64,000 bases of DNA, taken from NCBI GenBank assembly GCA_905221605.1, contig CAJNDS010002844.1, positions 7,501-71,500 of the forward strand, in the 5' to 3' direction. The translations under genes were made by a program, and so were the position numbers. This document shows, piece after piece, positions 1 through 8,892 of the stretch. The stretch comes from Symbiodinium natans (Eukaryota; Sar; Dinophyceae; Suessiales; Symbiodiniaceae). The number at the start of each line of letters is the position of its first letter. Position 1 is the first letter of the stretch. The notes under the pieces were generated by a model. The model did not search any database. It had not been told where the DNA came from and worked only from the letters and a program-made list of their open reading frames with translations.

Positions 1-1612
1 ACTCCTCTTCGGGAATGTCGGCCTCGCTTACCTCATCCGTCGCCACCTTTTTCATGACGAAGGTCTCGGCATTGAGGACCATGAACGTATACGCTGCGGT
101 CGTCTCCACGTCAAAGTTGGGGACCTCTTTCGACGTTACATGCTTCAGGTTCCTTAAGGCCTTCTTCGTGACATAGAAGTCGGTGAAGCCTTTCCATTTG
201 GCCTTCAGATCTCGCTGGGGTTTCAAACTCTTCCAATCGTCCTCCATTTCTTGCACGCTTCCATCTTTCATCTTCGCCGTCGTCTTCCTCTCTCCTGTGA
301 GATCTTCCAGCTTGACTGGCAGCCTCGTCGTCTCCCAGGGTGTGCACATCGCGCTGCGCCAGCGAACGTGATGCCTTCTCAGGACGCCCAGGGCCGGCTT
401 TAGCTCCCAGGTGTCACGCTGCACTTCGCTTTGTCGCCGAGGTGGAACTGGCGTCGGTCCTTCCTCAAACTCATCCTGGCCAAAGAACGAGTATGGGTTG
501 CCCGGCTCCTGCTGCCTTCTCAGGGAAGATCGCACCGGCTCATACCCGGCGCTGCTCTCCGCCCTGCTTGGCGCTCTTGGGGGAACACCGTCCAATCTCT
601 GGCTCTGCACCGCGGAGTCCACAGCTGCGCGTAGTCGTTCTTCTCGACCGGGAGCTTCAGGAACGGGGAGTTCGGGAACCTCTATCTCTGCCTCGGGCTC
701 CGGCGCTGATGCTTGCCTTGCTGGCTCTGCTGAGACTTCTGGCACTGGAGTTTCTGGCAGTTGCGCTGGATCGGGAAGTTCTTCTGGCGGAATAGGTATA
801 GGCACCACGGGCGTCTCCGGCTCGTCAATCCTCACTCGGGGTAGCCCTCGATGTAGGCCTTCTGCGCTCACTTCATCTTCGCCAGCTTCGCGAACTATGG
901 CTCCTCGGGAAACTCCTGGTGGAAGTGGGTCGCCCGTGTGGTCCTCGATTAAACGACTGCTCGACTTCTTGAAGCGCTCCTTTAGGTCCTGGAACACTTC
1001 GTGCACAGCTTCCACTCCGCGAACCTCCTCCGACGTGGCCTCCCGCACGTGCTCGTTGCAGACCTTCCAAAGTCTGCCCAACACATTGACGTAGCAGTTC
1101 GCTCCCTCAGGCATCAAAACGACGCCTGGCCCGACCCAGTTAGGCTTAAGCACGCCTTTATCCTTCCACGACCGCCAAATGTAGACGATCTCTCCCGGCT
1201 GAAAAGTTCGGCGCACGCGATTCCTGGCTCGGAGAGCGTGCTTAGCCGCCTCGGACAGGTTGGTCTCCACGAAGGCCTTCTGGGCAGCCCTGCGCGCTGC
1301 CAACACTCTTTCCACCTCCTCACCGTGGTTCACCAGCGCGGGGTCAATGGCATCGTCCGACATGAGCTCCCCATTGGTCCGCGCTGTCTGCCCCAGCATC
1401 CTTTGAGCTGGAGAAAAGCCGGAGCGATTGAAGAGGCGATTTTTGGCTGCTTCCACCTCACGTGTCAGCAACCTGAGGTCATCCTCTGAGCACGGAGGAT
1501 TCTGCCACTTCGCCTTTTCCATCATCTGCTTGAAGAGGCCGCCATGCCTTTCACAGCGCCCGTTCTGGTGCGGCGCCCTGGCCCCAATAACGTGCAGAAG
1601 CACGCCTAGTTC
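1..1612 (-). CDS. copia polyprotein, third frame: end of integrase and linker (partial, runs off the window)
   Basis: An uninterrupted frame of about 537 codons from 1612 to position 1. It begins ELGVLLHVIGARAPHQNG and supplies the catalytic Glu (1550-1552) about 35 residues after the second Asp, completing a D,D-35-E-type integrase core. Residues coded at about 1201-1035 form the integrase C-terminal domain (GEIVYIWRSW, a WVGPG box, then GRLWKVCNEHVR). From about 960 to 430 follows a Pro/Glu-rich linker with repeated PE and PEV motifs, then a Lys/Trp-rich stretch (DWKSLKPQRDLKAKWKG). The reverse transcriptase should start left of the window. There is no start codon of its own: it is the continuation of the frame ending at 1606, displaced by one base. 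Confidence 0.88.
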
Positions 1613-4600
1613 CGCGCATCGGTCTCGAATTCGCCCAAGAACTCTCGCCCTTGGTCCAGAAGGAGGATCTGTGGCATTCCTAAGAAGCGCCCCCACGTTC
1701 TGGTAAAGGCCGCCCACACACTCACGGGCTCTTTGCTTCGTAGCTTTTCCACCATCTGGAAGGAGGTGCCCAGGCAAATCATGTTCAAGTACCAGTTCTG
1801 TCCGGAAGCATCCCAATTCGGCATCTGCAAGAGGTCGATCGCGACCACGGTGTTGGGCGCGTACGACCTGGGCACCATCGCCGGCCTATGCGCCTTCGGA
1901 GTTCTACTGGCAGCGCAGGTAGGACATCTGAAGCTGTCCTTCGCCCAACGCCATATCCTGTCTGGTGTTCGGCTCACTTTCAGAGTTCGCACCAGATCCG
2001 CCAAGCTGGGGTGTCCCAAGTTTCGATGCAGCTTCATCACTGCCTCCCTTTCTTGTCTTGTAGGCTCACCCACCGGGACGACCGAGTCTTCAGGACGTTC
2101 GTCCACTGTGTCCATCGGGCGAAGGTCGAGCTCGTCGAAGATGTCCTGCTCTGCGACCTCTCCGGGGAAGCACTCGAGGTTATAGTCCATGATTGCCCCC
2201 TCCGCTCGGGGCGGCTTGCCCTTCGCCATGGCATACTTGACTGCGTCCTTGAAGTTTGTGATCTGGTACTTCTTGCGGTATAGCAGGTAGGACGCGGTGC
2301 CTTCTGAAGTGGCCTCCTTCAGGTTCTTCAAGCCTGATGACAGCGGCCCCAAGGCACTGATTACAAAGCCACGGCCCTTCCTCCACTGATGTCTCGCGAT
2401 GCGACAAGCCAGCGACGACTGCTCCGACGCCACCTTGTTCAGGTATATTACTTTGGGACCTTGGCTCTCGATGTCCTTCCACACCGCATTCTGGTTGACG
2501 CCCTTTAGGTCTATGGTCATGGCGTCAACCCCGGCACTAGCCCCCACGAGGTAGTCCAGGATCTGATCAGACTTCGCCTTGTCGATCTTGGTCTCGTCGC
2601 TCTGGTGCTCCAAGTACAGCTCGGGCTCTTTGACCACCACATAGACCTCCTCGTCTTCCAGGCTGCGCAGGCCCTCCACGTCCTGCCGGTCCATTCGCTG
2701 CAGGACACCATTCTTGGAGACCACCACAAAGTCGTCCAAGAAGGGAAGAGGCTTGGCCATCCAACGACGCACCATGTTAGGCGTAGCACTTTGCAACACT
2801 CGCGTTCCATCCCACGATCTGATGTTCTGGCCTACGTTCACATTCCTGCCAGTTGCTTCGCCACTTGGGTTCTTTGGGTCATCATGCGCGCGTAGAACTG
2901 GTTCACCATGTCCACCGCTTGCTTCATCGTGGCCACGGCTTGCTCCCAGTCGCTCTTGGTTTCTCGCAAGGGCAGCGTGTTCGCTCGATGTCGGGTCTCC
3001 TGCTCGTAGCGCTGAACTCTCTTGAACTCGGAGACCATTGCCTGCACCTGGTTCGCGGTAGTCGGGTCCATCTCGGACAGGTGAGCCTCCATTGCGGTCA
3101 CGTTCTCCACCGCCCTCTCGAACTCCAGGTACTCGCCCTCGCGCAAGTCCAGCGTAGTCTGCAGCTCGTCGCTCCTGGCGCGCTCGTCCGCCAGCTGCTG
3201 CATCAGGTTTCCCATCTCCACCTGGTGCTTCTGGGCCATTCGCTTCTCTTGTTGTTTCAGAGCGTTCTCCGCCAAGTTGAGGGTCTTCTCCTTCGACTGG
3301 TTCACGGTCTCCACTGGTCGGCCGGTCAAAGCTCCGGCTGTTCTCGGGCTGAGTTTCCATCGAGCCTTGCACAGGTTGCAGTGGAACCAGTTCATGTGTC
3401 CATTGCCTCCTCCTTTGAGCTGCTGAGCTGGGTGAGCACAGCGGCCAATCTCTTGAGTCGGCACGCCTTTCACCGAAGCCAGCTGTTCGGGCCTCTCGCC
3501 TTCCAGGTAGTTCTTGTACATCTGGCCCCTGCTGGTAGCCGAACTCGTAGTCAAGGTCGCTGGCGAAGGGGTATCCGTAGGGCTGGGCTGCTGCTGCGAC
3601 TCTGGCCCGGGAAGAGAGAGCCACGGTGACACCACGGTTTGCCAGTATCCCCAGGCCAGCAGCGAGCAGAGTTTGTCCAACAAAACCCGCCAGTTTCGGA
3701 CGGCGAGCCTTGGCCGGCTGACGGGATTCCGCACTAGCTGCCATGGATTCTGCTGCCGCCCCTGCTGCTGCTGCAGGGCACGCGAAGCTAGCATAGGCCT
3801 CGGACTTGAGAGTCTTGGGCGATCTTGTAGTCTTTGGTCTCGAGCCAAAAACCTGCCCAGTGCGAAAGTCGGACTCCATACGACGCCCTGCACACGCGGA
3901 AGGCATCACCCAACCTTCAGGACCGAAGTCAAGCACATCCACAGCTGCGTGCCCTGAGGGAAGAGTCGTCATGTTGCACTCTCCATTCACTTTGCTGAAG
4001 GTGATCTTGTCTTTGCTTAGATCAATGACTGAACCCAAGGCCCTCAAGAGACTAACCGGCAACAGCAATGGCACGTCTTCGGCTACGACTGTCAGCTCAA
4101 GCACTCCTGGAACTCCACCGAGGCCGATGGGAACTTCGCACACGCCGACTGTTTTTGCTGCGCCTCCAATGCCGCGTGCCTGGGTGGCCTTGTCCGTCCA
4201 GCAGCCTTTTAGGCCTAGGGGCCTCAAAAGGTCCAGCAAACGAAGAAGGGCCGGACGACCCACCAGGCCTTCCTGAGCCGCAGTGTCCACCAGGCCGTGG
4301 CATCCCTGCGTAGTCACTCCCACGAAGAGCTCGCCCGCCATCGACTCGCCCGGCCTGTCGTTGAGGAACTGGCCGAAGGACAAGAAGGTGTTCGCTCCAC
4401 CAGACCCGCCATCCATTCGGCCGGCCCAGTAGAAGGACCCTCGGCTTGCTCCCGGGCCCGACGATGACGAAGAGGTAGTCAGCGATGGCCCCGCTCGGTG
4501 CCTACACTCCTTGCTCCAATGCCCGACTTCTCCGCAAGCCCGGCATCGAGTCCTAAGCTTGAGCTGCTCTATGTGCACTCTTCGTGACGTAGGCGACCCC

Positions 4601-5550
4601 TTCCATGCCGAGCCGCCTTTGCCGAAGGACTTGCTGCTCTGCTTGCCGGTGTTCTTGCCGTCCTTGTTGAAGAGCTTCTTGCCCCCTTTCTTGCCAAGGT
4701 TCGGCTGGTAGTACTGCCGGCCCTTTTGCTGTTCTTTGAGCTGCTGCCGAACATGTTGGTACGACGCCAAGGCTTCCATGACATCGCCTTCCTCGTACAC
4801 CGCGTCCAGCTCGCCGTCTTCTAGGTACACGTAGTTCTCGTCTTCTTCGTCTTCCGCCTCCAGGTAGAACTCGGGCTCGCCATAGTGCTCGTGGTTCTCG
4901 TAGTACACCTCCTGGCCTTCGCCCTCTTCAGTCTCCGTCCAGAGCATCGCCTTGGACCCGGAGCTGCTCGAGTTGATGCGGTCAAGTCGCCTTAGGTTGG
5001 CGATCACCACATCCTTGGTGTAGTCGCCAGCCAACCACGTGACCACACGGGACTCCAGCTCTTTGTCCAAGTTCGCCTGCCGGAACAGCAAGTATCCGGC
5101 AGCCTTCGCCGGAAGGTCCACGCCCTCGGCTTTGAGCTCCGCCAAGGCATGCGACGCGCGCACCAGGTAATCCGGGATGGACTCCTTGGCACCTCTAGCC
5201 TGGCCATAGAACACGCCCTCCATGGCCCTCGGCAACGCTGTCTCCACATACGGCTTAAAGTTGTCGTTGAGCACTTTCATCACCGTCTTGTAGCCGTCCG
5301 CATGCTGGAGCTCGGCCAGCGTCAAAGACGACACCGCCTCCCTTGCTGGCCCTGTGAGAGCTTGAACCAGCTTGATCGCCCTCTTCTCCTTGGGAATATC
5401 CGTCGTGGCCTCCCACAGCTCAAGATCTCGAAGCCAGGTCTTGAAAGAGACCTCTGGAGTGGAACCGTTCCAAGAAGGTGGGGGATCTCTATCTCGGTAG
5501 ACATATCCTCCAGGATCGCCTGAGGACTGTCCTTCCGAAGTAGATGGCAT
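1606..5550 (-). CDS. copia gag-pol polyprotein, first frame (Gag, protease, first half of integrase)
   Basis: Start taken at the ATG at 5550; an in-frame GTG lies two codons upstream but is less likely in a eukaryote. Residues 1 to about 200 are a copia-type Gag (SFKTWLRDLELW near residue 36). Residues about 223-253 are very acidic. A CX2CX4HX4C zinc knuckle (CRACGEVGHWSKEC) is at residues 336-349 (4504-4545). The aspartic protease has LVDTAAQEG with the catalytic Asp at residue 422 (4285-4287), followed by a VPLLLPVSLL strand. From about 3525 to 2840 this frame reads an out-of-frame Gly/Arg/Glu-rich stretch; the true coding there is in another frame. After 2838 it is correct again: integrase HX4HX28CX2C (2028-1915), then the first and second catalytic Asp at 1834-1836 and 1654-1656. 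It stops at 1606-1608 after a one-base loss near 1612, before the catalytic Glu. Confidence 0.9.
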   Translation of the reverse strand: MPSTSEGQSSGDPGGYVYRDRDPPPSWNGSTPEVSFKTWLRDLELWEATTDIPKEKRAIKLVQALTGPAREAVSSLTLAELQHADGYKTVMKVLNDNFKPYVETALPRAMEGVFYGQARGAKESIPDYLVRASHALAELKAEGVDLPAKAAGYLLFRQANLDKELESRVVTWLAGDYTKDVVIANLRRLDRINSSSSGSKAMLWTETEEGEGQEVYYENHEHYGEPEFYLEAEDEEDENYVYLEDGELDAVYEEGDVMEALASYQHVRQQLKEQQKGRQYYQPNLGKKGGKKLFNKDGKNTGKQSSKSFGKGGSAWKGSPTSRRVHIEQLKLRTRCRACGEVGHWSKECRHRAGPSLTTSSSSSGPGASRGSFYWAGRMDGGSGGANTFLSFGQFLNDRPGESMAGELFVGVTTQGCHGLVDTAAQEGLVGRPALLRLLDLLRPLGLKGCWTDKATQARGIGGAAKTVGVCEVPIGLGGVPGVLELTVVAEDVPLLLPVSLLRALGSVIDLSKDKITFSKVNGECNMTTLPSGHAAVDVLDFGPEGWVMPSACAGRRMESDFRTGQVFGSRPKTTRSPKTLKSEAYASFACPAAAAGAAAESMAASAESRQPAKARRPKLAGFVGQTLLAAGLGILANRGVTVALSSRARVAAAAQPYGYPFASDLDYEFGYQQGPDVQELPGRREARTAGFGERRADSRDWPLCSPSSAAQRRRQWTHELVPLQPVQGSMETQPENSRSFDRPTSGDREPVEGEDPQLGGERSETTREANGPEAPGGDGKPDAAAGGRARQERRAADYAGLARGRVPGVREGGGERDRNGGSPVRDGPDYREPGAGNGLRVQESSALRAGDPTSSEHAALARNQERLGASRGHDEASGGHGEPVLRAHDDPKNPSGEATGRNVNVGQNIRSWDGTRVLQSATPNMVRRWMAKPLPFLDDFVVVSKNGVLQRMDRQDVEGLRSLEDEEVYVVVKEPELYLEHQSDETKIDKAKSDQILDYLVGASAGVDAMTIDLKGVNQNAVWKDIESQGPKVIYLNKVASEQSSLACRIARHQWRKGRGFVISALGPLSSGLKNLKEATSEGTASYLLYRKKYQITNFKDAVKYAMAKGKPPRAEGAIMDYNLECFPGEVAEQDIFDELDLRPMDTVDERPEDSVVPVGEPTRQEREAVMKLHRNLGHPSLADLVRTLKVSRTPDRIWRWAKDSFRCPTCAASRTPKAHRPAMVPRSYAPNTVVAIDLLQMPNWDASGQNWYLNMICLGTSFQMVEKLRSKEPVSVWAAFTRTWGRFLGMPQILLLDQGREFLGEFETDARN
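2838..3527 (-). CDS. copia polyprotein, middle frame: Cys/His motif and coiled coil
   Basis: This is the authentic coding frame between protease and integrase, shifted relative to the frames on both sides. It opens right after the protease tail (about 3525, at a GGGGCC tract) with QMYKNYLEGERP, carries a Cys/His motif at 3369-3440 (CAHP, a GGNGH box, a Trp, then CNLC and RW), then about 130 residues rich in Glu, Gln, Lys and Leu that look like a coiled coil (for example QQLADERARSDELQTTL). It ends at a TGA at 2838-2840 where the Gag frame resumes with NVNVGQNIRSWDG. The competing frame is repetitive Gly/Arg/Pro, typical of GC-rich antisense-like reading. One extra base near 3525 and one missing base near 2840 explain the arrangement. 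The motif may be a zinc site; its role in the element is unknown to me. Confidence 0.8.
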   Translation of the reverse strand, partial: GQMYKNYLEGERPEQLASVKGVPTQEIGRCAHPAQQLKGGGNGHMNWFHCNLCKARWKLSPRTAGALTGRPVETVNQSKEKTLNLAENALKQQEKRMAQKHQVEMGNLMQQLADERARSDELQTTLDLREGEYLEFERAVENVTAMEAHLSEMDPTTANQVQAMVSEFKRVQRYEQETRHRANTLPLRETKSDWEQAVATMKQAVDMVNQFYARMMTQRTQVAKQLAGM

Positions 5551-6295
5551 CTTCACTCACTCGCTCTTGTAGATGTCGACGTGGCTGGGCTCGATCAGAT
5601 ACGTCACCACCTTCCCGCGGCTGATCGGTTAGAAGGCGAGGAGGGAAACAGCAGGCCCCTGGGACCGCCGGCTGCGACGCCACACACGCCGCCAAGAGCC
5701 ACGCAGACTCCGCTGCCAACTGACAGCGCCCACTTCGAATCTATGGCTCGGACTCAATTTTACGCACACTGCAAAGTCAGTAGCTTAAGGATCAAGAGGG
5801 CCCTCTGTGGGCCGAAAAGAAGAGCCGCGGGTGATATGGCCAGGGAGGAAGCCTGCACTGATTTCACAGAGGGGATCCCACTCTTTGGGGGACCTTATTG
5901 GTGGTCCCTTATGTTCGTACACCCCCATCTTTCTCATGTTGTCATCCTTACTTCCATACCCGTTGGCTTCGCTCGTGGTGATTGAGTCCTCGTGCGTGCC
6001 TGTGGCTCCATGTGCTCACCTGGACCTAGCTTTCGTATGCCGTGCATCTGAACAGTCGATACTTCCCTCCATTGCATCCATCGTAGTAGTCTAAGCAAAT
6101 AACTGCGAGATCCGCTCCTCCATGTGAGTTATGGATGGACGGATGGATTCTTTTTACTACTCCGTCAGCGAATCCGTCGATTCTACATGGCCAGTGCTTT
6201 CTCTTGATAAGCTCCATGTCAGTAGGAGAGGCAGATGAGTGTAAAGCTCGAAGCCCTATTGGCACACTAGAGCCTCAACCCCAAGCCACCTGCCA
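5551..6295 (-). other. copia 5' leader and presumed 5' LTR region, limits unknown
   Basis: The DNA upstream of the Gag start should hold the untranslated leader, the primer-binding site and the 5' LTR. No 12-base match to a Met-tRNA primer site is visible. A TGG on the minus strand at 5608-5610 could begin a primer site for another tRNA, but its complement lacks a proper T-arm. Without the 3' LTR, which is off the window, the LTR ends and target-site duplication cannot be placed. Short frames here are not convincing genes. The telomere-like patch at 6296 probably lies outside the element. Confidence 0.35.
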
Positions 6296-6355
6296 GACCC
6301 TAAACCCTAAACCCGAACCCAGAGAAGGCAATGAACCCTAAACCCTAAACCCTCA
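6296..6355 (+). repeat. interstitial telomere-like repeat (CCCTAAA type)
   Basis: Two short runs of CCCTAAA units (about 6297-6320 and 6333-6355) separated by a diverged stretch. This is the C-rich strand of a TTTAGGG-type telomere repeat, lying internally. The units are few and imperfect, so a real chromosome end is unlikely. Confidence 0.75.
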
Positions 6356-8286
6356 AGGCATCTGATGAGCAGACGACCTTGCCCAACGGCCGCCCGCTGG
6401 CTCTGCCTGCCTCGCAGCCAGATTGCTGTCCACCTTTGCGGCCCGACACACATAGCCACACATAGCCACACGTAGCCGCATGGTGCCAATAGCGTAGCAC
6501 AACCGATGCTGTGTCAACGGCAGCCGGTGGGCTAACGTCCCACAAGAAACATCCCAACTGTCTCCTCTGTTGGATTCTACTCTCTCTCACAACACAAGGC
6601 AAAACTGGGCAGCCCACCTGCGACACCCAGGAGCCTCAGATCTACGTAAACCCCTACTTACGCTGGGACTCACACCTTCGTACTTGGCTTTGCTGTCGGA
6701 TCACGTGCTTCACAACGCCTTCAGGAAACCTTGAAAGTGGGACAAGGCTTTTGCCACGTAGCCTTCGCCCCGAGCAGCGGACGCGCGAACGGCACCGTCC
6801 ACTCCCAGGGCGCACAGCTCAGGGCGCACGCTGCGGATTGTCTGACCTTCAGTGGCCATGACGACGTGCACGGCGGCTGAAAGATCTAGGCAAGTCGGCT
6901 CTTTTGGCTCGCACAGGAGACATCGTGAGTATTTCACTCACACGCGGCAGCTGTCGACTGGGACTCCGGCGCCGGGCACAGCCGAAAAGCCGGCGCCACC
7001 AGCGCAGGCCAAGGAGACCACCGAGGGCAGCGTTGGAATTGGCGACAAGAGAGAATCTGACACATACTTGACACATGCTGCAACACTCCACGACCAATGT
7101 TTACAAGTGTTTAGGCGACAAATCGATTGATTCTTGTACTTATTTCTTCCGGGCGTTTGGAAACTTGCACACTCCACAGACAACTCTTACGGGCAACCAG
7201 TCATTGGTTTATGTCTTATACTGTATGTCAACGAGGCAAAGACAAAGAGGTCTCGCCAAGTTGCATTGAGCTTCTCACCTGCAGATTTCGTTCAATGAGC
7301 CGTGCACATGTTCAAGAGATCAGTTTGCGCATGCGGCGCAGTCCCACCTGTGGCAAGTAGGCGCGAGACAAGCTGTCCAGGACGGAAGACACCGACCCCA
7401 CAAGCTGACGCCCACCTCCTCGTTGTGTCGGCATCAGCTGCACGATTAAACCCTTTGGATCCCTTTAGGCTCCGCAGATATTCATAGAAGACTTGCACCA
7501 AAGCAGCTTCCAACGAGCCAGGGTTGTGCAGCAACGCGTACCTGACAGCACAGCAATTCGAAGACATGGGAAGTCTGCATGCGCAAGCTTTGATGTGATT
7601 TATCATATCGGAGAGTTCTGTGACGGACACAGTGACGCCGACAGCACATCATCACACAGAACACAGCACTTTGAACTGCGCTAGTATCCGCCTTTGCTCC
7701 CTCAACCACCAATGTCTCAGTGCCCAGGCCCCAGAACTCCACCTGACAGCACATCACCAAGGACATCCCAGCACTAAGGACAAAGCAAGCTCTGTATCTT
7801 GGGCTGCCAAAACTGGCCAAGGCGCGGCCGAGCGCAGGGCTGCAGGGAGGAACGTTGCCTACGCGGGATGCCAGGGACACAGGACACTGAGGGAGGTCAG
7901 TGAGGTCACTGTCTCTCTCTCTTTTTGGCAACTTGCGCGCCAAAAAACCCTGAGATGCCTCGGGCAGGTAGAGCGAGCACCAAACTTTGAGGCTCACTGC
8001 CTGACCCATGCACGGGCCCGGGCTGTCAAGGCAGGGTCTAGGCGTGTATTCAGTTGATGCTCTGCCCATCCATGGTGCGGTACTTGACTTCATTCCAGCT
8101 GCTAGGAACGAGCACAAACTTCGGTTGCCAGCTTGTACAAGAGGTCTCGGATCATGTGCGCTGGTGTCGAGTGCAGTGACTGCTTCTTCAGTTGACAGAG
8201 CTTTCCAACACGCAGTTTGTGGCCTCGACGCTGAGCTGCTCGAGTTGTAAGCGCTGTCCGCTCTTCGGCGGCGAGGTTGGCAGCTC
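6356..8286. other. stretch without a supported gene
   Basis: Frames of up to about 380 codons exist on the minus strand across 7482-8627, but they have no recognisable motif and compete with other frames of similar quality. There is no tandem repeat. A three-fold ACACATAGCC-type repetition sits at 6448-6478. I see nothing else. Confidence 0.4.
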
Positions 8287-8892
8287 CTAGCACAAACGCC
8301 CTTGGGCCCTTGGGCGTTTGTTCTCGATGTCAGAACTGCTCTCTGCAGGCGCCAACATGTGAAAACTGTTCTCGATGCCCGAAGGATCGCCTTGTCCATG
8401 CGCGCCGAAAATGCCTGACACTGTTGGCAAGGATTGGGGAGCCAAAGATGGACCGTCGCACCCCCCCCGGCTTCGCCATGAGTCGCCCTTGTTATGAGCG
8501 ACGGCCATGCCGCCATGCGCTGCCTGCTGGTCCAGCCCCCTGGGGGCAGAGGCAGCCAGGTCCAGGAAACGGCCGACCTCCTGGCATTGAAACAAGTATT
8601 GCAGGTCGGCCCATGCGCTGCAAACAAGCTCCAGATTCTCTAACTGCTGCCCACAAGATGTCACACATGTCATTGGGTCCTGCCAGACAGCTTCTGTCAC
8701 GGTAACCTGCAGGAATCTTGGCTGAAGGTGAAGCATCTGAGGCTGCACATCATGATATCCACAGTGCCAACGCAGCGATGAGCTCGGAACCTCTGAATCT
8801 CGAACTGACTGTGACATATGGCAACCGCACTCAGCATCCACACTCCAGTACACATCTTTGTCAAATCCGAGAACCCAAGATGAATCAGACAC
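8287..8892 (-). CDS. candidate exon(s), unknown protein
   Basis: A minus-strand frame of about 200 codons without an ATG at its beginning. The part from about 8650 leftwards (QQLENLELVCSAWADLQYLF and following) has a protein-like residue mix, and a second minus frame at 8102-8293 continues with a basic, Arg/Lys/Gln-rich segment ending TEVCARS. They could be one exon with a frame change or two exons. I recognise no domain, splice sites are not decisive, and a chance frame is quite possible. Confidence 0.2.
   Translation of the reverse strand: MSDSSWVLGFDKDVYWSVDAECGCHMSQSVRDSEVPSSSLRWHCGYHDVQPQMLHLQPRFLQVTVTEAVWQDPMTCVTSCGQQLENLELVCSAWADLQYLFQCQEVGRFLDLAASAPRGLDQQAAHGGMAVAHNKGDSWRSRGGCDGPSLAPQSLPTVSGIFGAHGQGDPSGIENSFHMLAPAESSSDIENKRPRAQGRLC
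8292..8321. repeat. inverted repeat, 10-bp arms
   Basis: ACAAACGCCC and its exact reverse complement GGGCGTTTGT flank a 10-base centre that contains GGGCCC. The 30-base block is thus close to a complete palindrome and could form a GC-rich hairpin. No neighbouring feature suggests a function. Confidence 0.7.

Larger units (their letters stand above)
1..5550 (-). mobile_element. Ty1/copia LTR retrotransposon, 5' part, cut by the window edge
   Basis: On the minus strand the order is Gag, zinc knuckle, aspartic protease, a Cys/His and coiled-coil segment, integrase zinc-binding and catalytic domains, integrase C-terminal domain, then a charged linker that runs off position 1. Integrase lying before the (unseen) reverse transcriptase is the copia arrangement, as opposed to gypsy. 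The polyprotein needs three frames: the codon start at 5550, a shift near 3525, a shift back near 2840, and another shift near 1612. I see no nonsense codon inside the correct frame of any segment, so the copy is young or the breaks are sequence errors. Reverse transcriptase, RNase H and the 3' LTR are expected to the left of the window. As sequenced the copy cannot make a full polyprotein. Confidence 0.93.

Noticed and set aside
2853-3629. Plus-strand frame of 258 codons opposite the retrotransposon
   Set aside because: Its Leu/His/Val-rich content is the reverse of the coiled-coil coding region. It is a shadow.
5591-5615. tRNA-like 3' end (CTCGATC ... CCA) that might reveal the retrotransposon primer
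   Set aside because: The distance from the loop-like motif to CCA is three bases too short and the T-stem does not pair.
7482-8627. Open frame of 381 codons on the minus strand
   Set aside because: No motif, uneven residue use (Arg, Ser, Cys, Trp-rich), and other minus frames inside it look more protein-like. Length alone is not enough in this GC-moderate DNA.
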